A stretch of DNA of 64,000 nucleotides from an uncultured Oscillospiraceae bacterium (GCA_910589395.1 CAJUTL010000001.1:86060-150059), one strand, 5' to 3'; positions 32,594 to 42,087 are shown, numbered from the stretch's first letter. Program-made: numbers and translations. The notes: generated by a model from the letters alone, not told the origin.

Positions 32594-35425
32594 TCATTCC
32601 TTTTTAAGCAAGAGCGGCTTCAAGAACTGTCCGGTATAGGAGCCTTTCACCTTCGCCACCTGCTCCGGCGTACCCTGAGCTACGATCTCGCCGCCCCGGT
32701 TGCCGCCCTCCGGTCCCAGGTCAATGATGTGATCGGCGGTTTTGATGAGATCCAGGTTGTGCTCGATCACCACCACGGTGTTGCCGGTATCCACTAAACG
32801 TTGCAGCACCTCGATGAGCTTGTGCACATCGGCGATATGCAGGCCGGTGGTGGGCTCATCCAAAATATAGATGGTTCTGCCGGTGGGCCGCTTGGAAAGC
32901 TCTGTGGCCAGCTTCACCCGCTGGGCCTCGCCGCCGGAAAGGGTGGTGGCGGGCTGGCCCACCTTCACATACCCCAGGCCCACATCTACCAGGGTTTGCA
33001 GTTTCCTGCTGAGCTTCGGGATATCCCGGAAGAAGTCCAGCGCCTCCTCGGCGGTCATTTCCAGCACATCGTAAATGCTTTTTCCCTTGTACTTTACCTC
33101 CAGGGTCTCCCGGTTATAGCGGTGGCCCTTGCACACCTCGCAGGGAACATACACGTCCGGCAGGAAGTGCATTTCAATACAGATAATGCCATCGCCCTGG
33201 CAGGCCTCGCATCGGCCGCCCTTCACGTTGAAGGAAAAACGGGAGGCGGTAAAACCCCGCATTTTGGCGTCCTGGGTGCTGGCGAACAGCTCCCGGATAT
33301 CGGTGAATAGACCGGTATAGGTGGCCGGGTTGGAACGGGGTGTTCTGCCAATGGGGGACTGGTCGATCTGAATGACCTTATCCAAATGCTCCATACCCCG
33401 AATTTCCTCATGGGCGCCGGCATGGGTGTGAGCCCGGTTCAGCTCCGCCGCCAGCTTTTTATAGAGGATCTCATTGATCAGAGAGGATTTTCCTGAGCCG
33501 GAAACGCCGGTCACGCAGACAAATTCTCCCAGGGGAATTTTTACGTTGACCTTCTTCAGGTTATTTTGCGAGGCCCCCCGGATCTCCAGAAAATTTCCGC
33601 TGCCCTTTCTCCGTTTTTCAGGGACCTCCACCTTCTTTTTTCCGCTCAAATACTGGCCGGTCACAGAGCCCTTGCATTTTTCAACGCCCTTGACCGGCCC
33701 GGCGTACACGATCTCTCCGCCGTGAATGCCCGCGCCGGGGCCCACGTCCACAAGGTAATCGGCCGCCCGCATGGTGTCCTCATCGTGCTCTACCACAATG
33801 ACGGTGTTGCCCAGGTCTCTCAGGTGCTTCAGGGTTTCCAGAAGCTTCTGGTTATCCCGCTGGTGCAGGCCGATGCTGGGCTCGTCCAGGATGTACAGCA
33901 CCCCCATCAGGGAAGAGCCGATTTGAGTGGCCAGACGAATGCGCTGGCTTTCCCCGCCGGAAAGGGTGCCGGAGGCACGGGAAAGGGTCAGATATTCCAG
34001 GCCCACGCTGTTCAAGAAGCCCAGCCGGGCTTTGATTTCCTTGAGGATCGGAGCGGCAATAAGCTTTTCCCGGTCGGTAAGCTGTAAGGCGTCCACAAAT
34101 TCCAATGCCTCTGTGACAGACTTATCGCAGAGCTCGCTGATATTGATCCCTCCCACGGTGACGGCCAAGCTTTCCCGGGAAAGCCGCCTGCCGTGGCACT
34201 CGTCGCAGGGGACGGCGCTCATATAGGTTTCGATCTCCTCCTTGATCCAGTTGGAGGAGGTATCGTGGAACCGGCGCTCCAGGTTGTTGATAACGCCCTC
34301 AAACTCCGCCATATAAGTGCCGCTGCCGTACTCGCTGACCCGCTTGAGCTTGATCTTTTCGCCCTTTGTGCCGTACAGCAGGATATCCACGATATTGTCG
34401 GGCAGCTCGCCGATGGGAGTATCCAGGGAGAAATGGTAGTGCTCCGCAAGGCCCCGCATATACATGGCGGCAATGGTACTGCCCTCCATGGCCCAGCCGC
34501 TGGCCTTCAGACCGCCTTTATTGATGGAAAGCCGCTTATCGGGAATGATCAGCTGGGGATCGATGCGCATGAACACCCCCAGGCCTGTACACTTCTTGCA
34601 GGCCCCGAAGGGGTTGTTGAAGGAGAACATTCTGGGGGAAAGCTCGTCAATGCTGATGCCGTGCTCCGGGCAGGCATAATTCTGGGAGAAGGTGATGTCC
34701 TCTCCCCCCTCCACGCTGACCACCACAACACCGCCGGTGAGCCCCGCCGCCACCTCGATAGAGTCGGCCAGGCGGGAGCGGATATCGGGCTTTACCACCA
34801 GCCGGTCCACCACGATTTCAATGGTATGCTTCTTGTTCTTTTCCAGGGAAATGGTCTCGTTCAGGTCGTAGATCAGGCCGTCCACCCTGGCGCGGACAAA
34901 GCCGGAGCGCCGGGCGGCATCGAATTCCTTCTGGTGCTCTCCCTTTCTGCCCCGCACGGTGGGGGCCAGCACCTGAATTTTACTTTTTTCCGGCAGCGCC
35001 AGCACCTGATCCACGATCTGATCCACCGTTTGCTGCTTGATCTCCCTGCCGCAGATGGGGCAGTGGGGAATGCCGATGCGAGCGTAAAGAAGCCGAAGAT
35101 AATCGTAAATTTCCGTCACCGTTCCCACGGTGGAGCGGGGATTCTTGGAGGTGGTCTTCTGGTCGATGGAAATGGCGGGGGAAAGGCCGTCGATCAGGTC
35201 CACATCGGGCTTTTCCATCTGCCCCAAAAACATTCTGGCATAGGAGGAAAGGCTTTCCACATACCGGCGCTGCCCCTCGGCGTAAATGGTATCAAAGGCC
35301 AGAGACGATTTGCCCGAACCGGAAAGCCCAGTCAAAACCACCAGCTTGTCCCGGGGGATCGTGACGTCGATCCCCTTCAAATTGTGCTCTCTGGCCCCAT
35401 GCACTACAATTTTATCAAGGCTCAT
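32594..35425 (-). CDS. uvrA: Excinuclease ABC subunit A
   Basis: 943 residues, the normal UvrA length. Damage-sensing ATPase of nucleotide excision repair that loads UvrB at lesions. Two ABC modules: Walker A GLSGSGKSS near 31 and GVSGSGKSS near 640; signatures LSGGESQRIRLATQIG and LSGGEAQRVKLATELS; zinc modules with CPIC, CPEHG/CKKC and CEAC/CEVC cysteine pairs. The ATG overlaps the end of the DUF3795 gene by 11 bases, so it is translationally coupled and is the last gene of the SOS-promoter operon that begins with radC and uvrB. Confidence 0.98.
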   Translation of the reverse strand: MSLDKIVVHGAREHNLKGIDVTIPRDKLVVLTGLSGSGKSSLAFDTIYAEGQRRYVESLSSYARMFLGQMEKPDVDLIDGLSPAISIDQKTTSKNPRSTVGTVTEIYDYLRLLYARIGIPHCPICGREIKQQTVDQIVDQVLALPEKSKIQVLAPTVRGRKGEHQKEFDAARRSGFVRARVDGLIYDLNETISLEKNKKHTIEIVVDRLVVKPDIRSRLADSIEVAAGLTGGVVVVSVEGGEDITFSQNYACPEHGISIDELSPRMFSFNNPFGACKKCTGLGVFMRIDPQLIIPDKRLSINKGGLKASGWAMEGSTIAAMYMRGLAEHYHFSLDTPIGELPDNIVDILLYGTKGEKIKLKRVSEYGSGTYMAEFEGVINNLERRFHDTSSNWIKEEIETYMSAVPCDECHGRRLSRESLAVTVGGINISELCDKSVTEALEFVDALQLTDREKLIAAPILKEIKARLGFLNSVGLEYLTLSRASGTLSGGESQRIRLATQIGSSLMGVLYILDEPSIGLHQRDNQKLLETLKHLRDLGNTVIVVEHDEDTMRAADYLVDVGPGAGIHGGEIVYAGPVKGVEKCKGSVTGQYLSGKKKVEVPEKRRKGSGNFLEIRGASQNNLKKVNVKIPLGEFVCVTGVSGSGKSSLINEILYKKLAAELNRAHTHAGAHEEIRGMEHLDKVIQIDQSPIGRTPRSNPATYTGLFTDIRELFASTQDAKMRGFTASRFSFNVKGGRCEACQGDGIICIEMHFLPDVYVPCEVCKGHRYNRETLEVKYKGKSIYDVLEMTAEEALDFFRDIPKLSRKLQTLVDVGLGYVKVGQPATTLSGGEAQRVKLATELSKRPTGRTIYILDEPTTGLHIADVHKLIEVLQRLVDTGNTVVVIEHNLDLIKTADHIIDLGPEGGNRGGEIVAQGTPEQVAKVKGSYTGQFLKPLLLKKE

Positions 35426-35810
35426 TGCTTCCTTCTCCTCTCTTTCCGGTTCTAATAAATTCCATCAGCCGCTCGGGGGTATCGAAGCCGTCGTAATCGC
35501 CGGTAAAGCCTTCCCGATGGTAGACGATCCCCCGTTTTTCGTTTTCCTCCAGGCAGTTCAGCAGCTCTTCCACTCCGTATTGCCTGGCGAACAGGGTAAA
35601 GCCATAGGGCTTGTTCTTCTCCAAAAAGCCCTCCCGGCAGCTTTCTTTGCACTGATAGCAGTGGGAAATCCCCTTTTCCAGAGAGCATTTTCTGGTCTCG
35701 CACCAGTCCTTGTCCTTACAGCCGTCTGAGAGACAACCGGGGCAGGTATCGTTTTCAGAGCACAGGCAGCAAGCCAACCCGCAGCGCGCAATTCCCAATT
35801 CCCGTTTCAT
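35415..35810 (-). CDS. DUF3795 Cys-rich protein
   Basis: 131 residues with a cysteine-dense N-terminal half (CGLACCLCSENDTCPGCLSD, KDWCETRKC, HCYQCKESC), the pattern of DUF3795 and presumably a zinc or iron-sulfur site. The C-terminal half is helical. Function unknown. It ends 11 bases inside uvrA and lies 21 bases after the GrpB-like gene, so it belongs to the repair operon. GGAGG-like AAAGGAGGAAG lies upstream of the ATG. Confidence 0.82.
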   Translation of the reverse strand: MKRELGIARCGLACCLCSENDTCPGCLSDGCKDKDWCETRKCSLEKGISHCYQCKESCREGFLEKNKPYGFTLFARQYGVEELLNCLEENEKRGIVYHREGFTGDYDGFDTPERLMEFIRTGKRGEGSNEP

Positions 35811-35831
35811 AGGCTTCCTCCTTTCGTCCGT

Positions 35832-36800
35832 TCAGAGCTTTGCTCCCCGCAAAGCGTTGGATCCCTTTCCATTTTCATAGGGGAAAATATGCTCCGCTTT
35901 GGATTGAAACTCCTTTAAGGAAACAATCTTTCCGGCATTGTCAAACTCTATCAGAGAAACACCGTCAAAGCCGCCCTCTTCCCCGTCATAGTCGCAGCGG
36001 AAATACCACTCCACCGCTGTTTTGTTCTCTTCGTGCAGGAAGCTTTTGATCCTCCATTCCAGCACTCTTCCCTTCTGGTTCCAATCGGAAAACCACTGCT
36101 TTACCTGCCCCAGCCCCCGGTATTCCGGGCCGTAGCACTCACTGTACACGATCTTCTCCGCAAAAACAGCGTCCAGCACTGCCGGGTCATTTTCCACCCA
36201 GCAGCGAAAATACGCCTTGACGGTTTCTTCCCTTTTCTCCATACCGCTTCTCCCCTCCGGCTGCTTCCCCAGCTCCGTATATTTTCTGACAAGCTCCGTT
36301 TTTTGCCGGGTGTATTCGTTCCGGTCATGCTCGTATTCCTTCCATAGCCGCAGCTTCAAGGCCTCATATTCCTTTGCCGCCTCCGGGTGAGTATTCATAT
36401 AGTCCCGGAAATACAGCTCATCGTGGTCTCCCAGAAGCCGTAGATGCAGGTGAAACACCCTTTGCGCGAAGCCCTGCTCCGTATAGCCCCTGTTAAAGGA
36501 AACCCTTTCGCCGCTGTCCGACATCAGAACATATCCATTTCCCGCTAAGGCTGCTTTCGCCTGAGAAAAAGTGGCCTTGTCCGGCGCTTCCAGTAAAATA
36601 TCCACAATGGGCTTGGCCCAAATTCCCTGTATTGCCGTACTGCCGATATGGCTGACCCTGGTTTTTGGGGGAAGAAGCCCCTGCAGCGCCTCTTTTTCCT
36701 CCTGAAACCACTGGTTCCAGCAGTCGTTATGCTCCGTCAGAAAAATGGGAAACAGCTCCCACAGCTCTTCCAGGGTCATTTCCGATAAATGTTTTCCCAC
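35832..36800 (-). CDS. GrpB-like nucleotidyltransferase fused to an NTF2/SnoaL-like domain
   Basis: 322 residues. Residues about 5-185 are a GrpB/UPF0157 domain (VSHIGSTAIQGIWAKPIVDILLE, an H-x-GST-A then D-x-L nucleotidyltransferase-like motif, and YFRDYMNTHPEAAKEYEALK). After a MEKREE junction near 205, residues 207-320 form a cone-shaped SnoaL-like unit (TVKAYFRCWVENDPAVLDAVF to FDNAGKIVSLKEFQSK). Both are normally separate proteins; the frame is continuous here. The GTG start at 36800 is set by GGAGGT eight bases upstream and lies 4 bases past the GNAT stop. Confidence 0.78.
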   Translation of the reverse strand: MGKHLSEMTLEELWELFPIFLTEHNDCWNQWFQEEKEALQGLLPPKTRVSHIGSTAIQGIWAKPIVDILLEAPDKATFSQAKAALAGNGYVLMSDSGERVSFNRGYTEQGFAQRVFHLHLRLLGDHDELYFRDYMNTHPEAAKEYEALKLRLWKEYEHDRNEYTRQKTELVRKYTELGKQPEGRSGMEKREETVKAYFRCWVENDPAVLDAVFAEKIVYSECYGPEYRGLGQVKQWFSDWNQKGRVLEWRIKSFLHEENKTAVEWYFRCDYDGEEGGFDGVSLIEFDNAGKIVSLKEFQSKAEHIFPYENGKGSNALRGAKL

Positions 36801-36804
36801 GATG

Positions 36805-37569
36805 TCAGACCTCCCGCTTTCTTGCCGAAATATCCACCCACGCCGGGCGGAATCCGCAGCCCAGGGCAATGCTCTGTGAATGGAGATTGGAAAGGCTGCT
36901 GTAGTAAAAGGGCAGCTTTCCCCTTTGCGCAAGCTCCGCCGCCAAATTCCTTACCAGCAGTGTTCCCAGCCCTCTGCTTCGGTACTCCGGCAGTACATCG
37001 ATGCCGATCTGCCACAGCAGCTCTCCATCGGCGGATACTCCCGCAAGCCCCGCGATGCTTTCCCCGTCCATGGCGGCCAGGGCCAGCATATCGGGCCGGG
37101 CGGGGTTTTCCCGCTCCTGCAGAGCATTGGGCCAGGCCTTGTTGGGATAGAAGCGGTCGATCTCCCCGCGCTCCAGCCAGCAGAGAGAAAACCCTTTTGG
37201 CGGGAAAGTAGGGGAAAGGTTCTCTGCGGGCAGGTAGCCATGGTGAGTTTGGGTCAGCTCATAGCCATAGGGCTCCAGCAGCCTGCTGAGAGACAGCAGC
37301 CGGGGAAATTCCAGCAGCCAGTGAGACTCCTCCACACCCTTCAGCCACTCCTCCAGAGCCGGGTGGAGCCACGGGTCCGCCATAAGAACGGCGGCCTGGC
37401 CTGTTGTGACCAACTCAAGAAAGGGCAGCTCCGTACTGTAGGCCCGGCGGCCCGGGCACAGGGCGGGCTCTGTCAAAACGATACCGGGCGTACAAAAATC
37501 CTCCGGCCCGGCATGATAATCCAGCGCCAGCTGAGCGTATAAAAGCTCTCTGTTCTTCTGTTTGTTCAT
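36805..37569 (-). CDS. GNAT-family acetyltransferase
   Basis: 254 residues. The C-terminal third is a GNAT fold with the acetyl-CoA loop VLPEYRSRGLGTLLVRNLAAE near 195 and the typical final SQSIALGCGFRPAW. The N-terminal half (residues 1-130) is a family-specific extension with little recognisable content. Substrate unknown. It is packed between the flavodoxin-like gene (22 bases) and the GrpB-like gene (4 bases) in the repair operon. Confidence 0.85.
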   Translation of the reverse strand: MNKQKNRELLYAQLALDYHAGPEDFCTPGIVLTEPALCPGRRAYSTELPFLELVTTGQAAVLMADPWLHPALEEWLKGVEESHWLLEFPRLLSLSRLLEPYGYELTQTHHGYLPAENLSPTFPPKGFSLCWLERGEIDRFYPNKAWPNALQERENPARPDMLALAAMDGESIAGLAGVSADGELLWQIGIDVLPEYRSRGLGTLLVRNLAAELAQRGKLPFYYSSLSNLHSQSIALGCGFRPAWVDISARKREV

Positions 37570-37591
37570 ACGGTTCTCTTCCTCCGGGCCC

Positions 37592-38278
37592 TCACCAGGG
37601 CCTGCCGTGTTCCGTCCAGCCTTTCGCTTTCCAATAAGCCGCGTCCGCCGGGTTGCCTCCCCGGCGAAACGCCAGCCGCATCACGGAAAACATGGCCTTT
37701 GTTTTGATCCCCGGCCTGACCCTTCCCTGACGCCGCTTGATTTTCTGAGCCAAAGCGGAAAGCCTTCGCCCCGTTTTTTGCTTCTTTTTTTCGCTGACCC
37801 CTTCCCAATCGATTGCCGCAACGCCCATACCAAACCGATAAGTGCGCCCTACGCCCCAAAAGAAGGTGCTATGGGCCATATCCCGATTGGTGCTTCTCAT
37901 GCCCGCCCCTGCCGCGGTGGAAATGCACACCGCCTGCTTGGAGAACATAGCTTCCTCCGGCCGGTGCACCAGCCACCGCCAGCCATAGTGATCCAGAAAG
38001 GCCTTCATGGCCCCTGTGGCATGGTACACATAGACAGGGCTTGCCAAAATCACCAGCTCCGCCTCGTCTATGGCCCGGGTAATGGGCGAAAGCCGTTCAT
38101 AATGAGGACACTGCTGTTCGGAATTGAGAAAGCAGCGGCAGCAGCCCACGCAAAATTCGCCGAAATCCCGGGGCAGAAAAAATTCGCTGATCTCTCCGCC
38201 CATCTTCTCCGCCAGCAGGCGTGCCAGATGATAGGTGGTACCCTTGTGGCTTTGCCCGTGGATCAATGCGATCTTCAT
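37592..38278 (-). CDS. NAD(P)H-dependent FMN reductase (flavodoxin-like fold)
   Basis: 228-residue flavoprotein: KIALIHGQSHKGTTYHLARLL binds the FMN phosphate, a CVGCCRCF cysteine cluster lies near 43-50, and ILASPVYVYHATGAMKAFLDH near 77 forms the flavin loop. The extra cysteines are typical of the NADPH-dependent FMN reductase/iron-sulfur flavoprotein branch. The C-terminal quarter is very basic (KKKQKTGRR, KIKRRQGRVRPG). Electron partner unknown. In the run of small genes after uvrB. Confidence 0.85.
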   Translation of the reverse strand: MKIALIHGQSHKGTTYHLARLLAEKMGGEISEFFLPRDFGEFCVGCCRCFLNSEQQCPHYERLSPITRAIDEAELVILASPVYVYHATGAMKAFLDHYGWRWLVHRPEEAMFSKQAVCISTAAGAGMRSTNRDMAHSTFFWGVGRTYRFGMGVAAIDWEGVSEKKKQKTGRRLSALAQKIKRRQGRVRPGIKTKAMFSVMRLAFRRGGNPADAAYWKAKGWTEHGRPW

Positions 38279-38296
38279 ACGCTTTCCTCCGCTTGT

Positions 38297-38842
38297 TTAT
38301 TCGATCAGCTCTGACCTTCCACCCTCGATACAGATCGCCTGCGCGTTGGTGAGACGAACGGTTTCCTCCCCCAGCGGCCCCGGGGGAGAGCCCTTCTCAC
38401 AGTGCACCTCCAAGCGGTGCGGCAGATAGTCGAGATGACCCGGCAGATTCCGTGCGCAGATAATACTGCCCGCGCTTACGCCCACATATAGAAGCCCCCG
38501 TTCCAGCGCCCGGTCAAGGACTTCCGCAAAGCCGGAGCCCCTCACGCGGCTCAATAAATGCGCCGTATCGCCGCCGCAGAAATACACCGTGTCATAGCCG
38601 GAAATCTCCTGGGCGTCCATGGGGCGATCCAGGTCAAAGGCCTCGATATGCTCCGGCAGAATGCCTGCGGAAAGCAGGTCGTTTCTGCACTTGGGCAGCA
38701 TGACCCGCGCGCCGTCATCGACAGCGGCGGTGGGAATAAAAAGCGCTTTCGCCTTTTCCGGGCTTTTTCCCAGCAGCCTTAAAAAGCTGTCCCGAATCAC
38801 GGGGTTTTCAAAGCCGGCCGAGGTCAACAGCAGCCGTTTCAT
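38297..38842 (-). CDS. Peptidase S51 (dipeptidase E-like), paralogue 1
   Basis: 181 residues with class-I glutamine-amidotransferase-like fold and a serine nucleophile: FCGGDTAHLL near 90, nucleophile elbow GVSAGSII near 121, and His/Glu candidates downstream (HRLEVHCEKG). Related to alpha-aspartyl dipeptidase PepE and cyanophycinase. Its start lies 35 bases inside the end of the CPCC gene with GGAGAG upstream. A second, diverged S51 gene is at 56733-57353. Note the role in a repair operon is unexplained. Confidence 0.82.
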   Translation of the reverse strand: MKRLLLTSAGFENPVIRDSFLRLLGKSPEKAKALFIPTAAVDDGARVMLPKCRNDLLSAGILPEHIEAFDLDRPMDAQEISGYDTVYFCGGDTAHLLSRVRGSGFAEVLDRALERGLLYVGVSAGSIICARNLPGHLDYLPHRLEVHCEKGSPPGPLGEETVRLTNAQAICIEGGRSELIE

Positions 38843-39170
38843 CGCAATTCTCTCCTTTTTCTACCGGCGGCCGGGTTTTGCCTGCCAGATCCTCCCGCAC
38901 CGCTCCCCAGCGCCTGTAGTTTTCCCGGCCCTGCCGGAGAGTCAGACCGTGATTTTCATCACTGGGCTCGTCTTCCCCAGGGGTAAACACGTCGTTTTCC
39001 CAAAAACACACTGGGCAGATATAGGCGATGGCCTCTTCCGACGGCACGGGAAGGGTCAGGCTTCCGCAGCAGGGACAGGGGTATTTTCCCTCAGGCTCCG
39101 GCGAAAGGGGAGCCGATTCCGCCGGGCCGCTGCCAGCCTGGGGCAAAAACCGGAGTTTTTCTTTGTCCAT
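38808..39170 (-). CDS. CPCC-family cysteine-rich protein
   Basis: 120 residues. The core YPCPCCGSLTLP and YICPVCFWENDVF provides a two-CxxC zinc ribbon characteristic of the CPCC family, followed by PSDENHGLTLRQGRENYRRWGA, also family-typical. The ATG lies one base after the uvrB stop, with GGGAGA inside the uvrB end acting as ribosome site, so it is co-translated with uvrB. Function unknown. Confidence 0.85.
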   Translation of the reverse strand: MDKEKLRFLPQAGSGPAESAPLSPEPEGKYPCPCCGSLTLPVPSEEAIAYICPVCFWENDVFTPGEDEPSDENHGLTLRQGRENYRRWGAVREDLAGKTRPPVEKGENCDETAAVDLGRL

Positions 39171-39171
39171 G

Positions 39172-41169
39172 CTATCTCCCTTTTCTCCTGGGCACCGGGG
39201 CATGATGGCTCCCGCCCCCTGTTTCCAGCTCCTTGATCTTATCCCGCAGATAGGCGGCATGCTCGAATTCCAGCAGCTTTGCCGCCGCCTTCATTTCCTT
39301 GGTGTACTTTTCGATCAGCTCCCGGCGTTCCAGGGCCGTATAGCTCTTCTTTTTCTTCTTGCCGTCGTCCTTGTGGGTGGAGATCTCCAGGATCTCCGCC
39401 ACGTCCTTGGTGATGGTTTTCGGTACGATGCCGTGATCTTCGTTGTATTTTTCCTGAATGGCCCGGCGGCGCTCCGTTTCCGTAATGGCGTATTCCATGG
39501 AGGGCGTCACCTCGTCGGCATACATCACCACCTGGCCCCCAGCGTTTCTGGCGGCGCGGCCGATGGTCTGGATCAGGCTGCGCCCGCTGCGGAGAAAGCC
39601 TTCCTTGTCCGCGTCCAGAATGGCCACCAGGGACACCTCCGGCAGATCCAGGCCCTCCCGCAGAAGGTTGATGCCCACCAGCACGTCAAATTCACCCAGG
39701 CGCAGATCGCGAATGATCTCCATGCGCTCCACCGTGTCGATATCGTGGTGCATATACCGCACCTTGATGCCGTACCCTTCCAGATAAGAGGTGAGATCCT
39801 CTGCCATTTTCTTTGTGAGGGTGGTGACCAGCACCCGCTCCTTTTTTTCCACCCGAAGGTTGATTTCAGAGATCAGATCGTCGATCTGCCCGTCCGTGGG
39901 CTTTACGGTGATCTTGGGGTCCAAAAGCCCGGTGGGGCGGATCACCTGCTCCACCACCTGGGCGGATTTCTCCAGCTCCAGATCCCCCGGCGTGGCGCTG
40001 ACAAAAACAGCCTGGTTCACATGGCTGTAAAATTCGTCAAAATTCAAGGGGCGGTTATCAAAGGCGGAGGGCAGACGAAAACCGTAATCCACCAGCATTT
40101 CCTTTCTGGCGTGGTCCCCGGCGAACATGCCCCGCACCTGGGGCAGAGTCACGTGGGATTCGTCCACGAACAGCAGAAAATCGTCGGGAAAATAATCCAG
40201 CAGAGTAAAGGGCGCGCTGCCCGGTTCCCGGCCGGAAAGCACTCTGGAATAGTTCTCAATGCCCTTGCAGAAGCCGATCTCGGAAAGCAGCTCCATATCG
40301 TACCGGGTGCGCTGCTCAATGCGCTGGGCCTCAATGAGCTTTCCCTCCCCCTTGAAAAACTCCACCCGCTTTTCCATTTCTTCGTGAATATCCGCAATGG
40401 CCTTTTCCATTTTATCCCGGGGAACAATATAGTGGGAAGCCGGATAAATGGCGATGTGCTTCAACTCCGCCGTCACATCTCCGGTGAGGGGGTTAAATTC
40501 CCGAAGCCGGTCGATCTCGTCCCCGAAGAACTCTACCCGCACCGCCCGGTCGCCGGACTGGGCCGGAAAGATCTCCACCACGTCCCCCCGCACCCGGAAC
40601 TTGTTGCGAATAAAGTTCACATCATTCCGTTCGTATTGCAGTTCCACCAGCTTGCGCAGCAGCTCGTCCCGGCTTTTTTCCATGCCGGGACGCAGGGAGA
40701 TCACCATGGTGCGGTAGTCGATGGGGTCGCCCAGGCTGTAAATGCAGGAAACCGAGGCCACAATGATCACGTCCCGGCGCTCGGAAAGAGCGCTGGTGGC
40801 GCTGTGGCGCAGCTTGTCGATCTCATCGTTTATGGCGGAATCCTTTTCAATATAGGTATCGGTCTGGGCAATGTAGGCCTCAGGCTGGTAGTAATCGTAA
40901 TAGGACACAAAATACTCCACGGCGTTTTCCGGGAAAAACTCCCGGAATTCCGAACAGAGCTGGGCGGCCAGAGTCTTATTATGGGCCAGCACCAGGGTGG
41001 GGCGGTTGGTCTGGGCGATGACATTTGCCATGGTGAAGGTTTTGCCGGAGCCGGTTACACCCAGCAGAGTCTGCTCCTTCACGCCGCCGTTTACGCCCCG
41101 CACCAGCTGGCTGATGGCCTCCGGCTGGTCGCCGGTGGGCTGAAATTTTGAAACGAGCTTAAAATCCAA
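39172..41169 (-). CDS. uvrB: Excinuclease ABC subunit B
   Basis: 665 residues, normal length. Helicase-like DNA-opening subunit that verifies damage and recruits UvrC. Walker A GVTGSGKTFT at 37-46; the beta-hairpin YYDYYQPEAYI near 92; helicase motifs FVDESHVTLPQV, SATPGD and IQTIGRAARN; UVR domain at the C-terminus (EKYTKEMKAAAKLLEFEHAA) that contacts UvrC. It is located second in the SOS-promoter operon after radC, with uvrA last. uvrC is not in the window. Confidence 0.98.
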   Translation of the reverse strand: MDFKLVSKFQPTGDQPEAISQLVRGVNGGVKEQTLLGVTGSGKTFTMANVIAQTNRPTLVLAHNKTLAAQLCSEFREFFPENAVEYFVSYYDYYQPEAYIAQTDTYIEKDSAINDEIDKLRHSATSALSERRDVIIVASVSCIYSLGDPIDYRTMVISLRPGMEKSRDELLRKLVELQYERNDVNFIRNKFRVRGDVVEIFPAQSGDRAVRVEFFGDEIDRLREFNPLTGDVTAELKHIAIYPASHYIVPRDKMEKAIADIHEEMEKRVEFFKGEGKLIEAQRIEQRTRYDMELLSEIGFCKGIENYSRVLSGREPGSAPFTLLDYFPDDFLLFVDESHVTLPQVRGMFAGDHARKEMLVDYGFRLPSAFDNRPLNFDEFYSHVNQAVFVSATPGDLELEKSAQVVEQVIRPTGLLDPKITVKPTDGQIDDLISEINLRVEKKERVLVTTLTKKMAEDLTSYLEGYGIKVRYMHHDIDTVERMEIIRDLRLGEFDVLVGINLLREGLDLPEVSLVAILDADKEGFLRSGRSLIQTIGRAARNAGGQVVMYADEVTPSMEYAITETERRRAIQEKYNEDHGIVPKTITKDVAEILEISTHKDDGKKKKKSYTALERRELIEKYTKEMKAAAKLLEFEHAAYLRDKIKELETGGGSHHAPVPRRKGR

Positions 41170-41229
41170 GGCCGCTTCCTCCCTTTCCCCGAAGCTTCGG
41201 GAATTTCTTTCAGGCTAACGCAGAAACAT

Positions 41230-41976
41230 TCAGCCTTCCTCCTGCTGTCCCCGCAGCCGGCTTTCCAGCTTCCGCACGCTTTCTGTTTCCTCATACTGCG
41301 CCTGGCGCATGATATCCTCCTGCCGGGTGAGGACCCCGCTTCCCAAAAAGGAATAGTAGCTTTCGTCCGCAAAGATAATGTGGTCGCAAAGCACCACATT
41401 TATGCTGTCTAAGGCCACCAGCAGCCGATCTGTGATGAGCAGGTCGTTTTGGGAGGGAAAGGCCACGCCGCTGGGGTGGTTGTGGGCCAGGAACACCTCC
41501 TCCACCTGGTATTCCATACAGAGCTGCAGCACCTGGCGAAGATAAAGGGGCACCTCGCTGATGGAGCCCTCGCAGATGATATCGTTATAGACCATTCTGC
41601 CCCTGCCGTCCAGAAGCATCAGGCACACGGCTTCGGTTTTCCGCCCCAGAAACTTCGGGCGGAACATCTCCACGGCGGAGGGGGTGTCGTAGATCCTTTG
41701 CAGGTTCCAGGAGCGCTCCTCCAGATAGGTCTGGGACAGGCGAATGATCAGCCGCAGGAATTTCGCGGCCTCCGGCCCCACGCCGGGGATCTCCCGCAGC
41801 ACCTCCTCCGGCGCGCAGAAAATGCCGTCAAAGCTGCCCAGGGCCTCCAGCAGCCGGTCACAGGCCCGCTCCGCCTCTCCGGCGGGCAGCACATAGGCCA
41901 AGGCCTCCCGCAAAACCCGGCAGCGCTGAGCCTCCTCGAAAGAGCCGCCCTGCCGCTTTCCTTTTTTCTCCTTCAC
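41230..41976 (-). CDS. radC: RadC-family JAMM/MPN+ protein
   Basis: 248 residues: helix-hairpin-helix region (EIPGVGPEAAKFLRLI near 62) and a JAMM metalloprotease-like fold with HNHPSGVAFPSQND near 167. All three ligands (two His, one Asp) are present. The protein's biochemical role is uncertain despite its historic radiation-repair label. The GTG at 41976 has GGAGGG at good spacing; an ATG at 42051, 30 bases after the predicted transcription start, would add a 25-residue basic extension. First gene of the operon. Confidence 0.9.
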   Translation of the reverse strand: MKEKKGKRQGGSFEEAQRCRVLREALAYVLPAGEAERACDRLLEALGSFDGIFCAPEEVLREIPGVGPEAAKFLRLIIRLSQTYLEERSWNLQRIYDTPSAVEMFRPKFLGRKTEAVCLMLLDGRGRMVYNDIICEGSISEVPLYLRQVLQLCMEYQVEEVFLAHNHPSGVAFPSQNDLLITDRLLVALDSINVVLCDHIIFADESYYSFLGSGVLTRQEDIMRQAQYEETESVRKLESRLRGQQEEG

Positions 41977-42087
41977 GCCCTTTTCCCTCCTTCCCGCAGC
42001 TGTGCAAAACGCGCTTTTGGGGAAGAGAATTCCGGATTTCTCCGAAGCCATCCCGTCCCCCAGCGCCTCCGCTGTTTTCCGCCCCTT

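Noticed and set aside
39028..41151. 707-codon open frame antisense to uvrB
   Set aside because: Complete shadow of uvrB; no ribosome site, low-complexity His/Gly-rich translation caused by GC codon bias.
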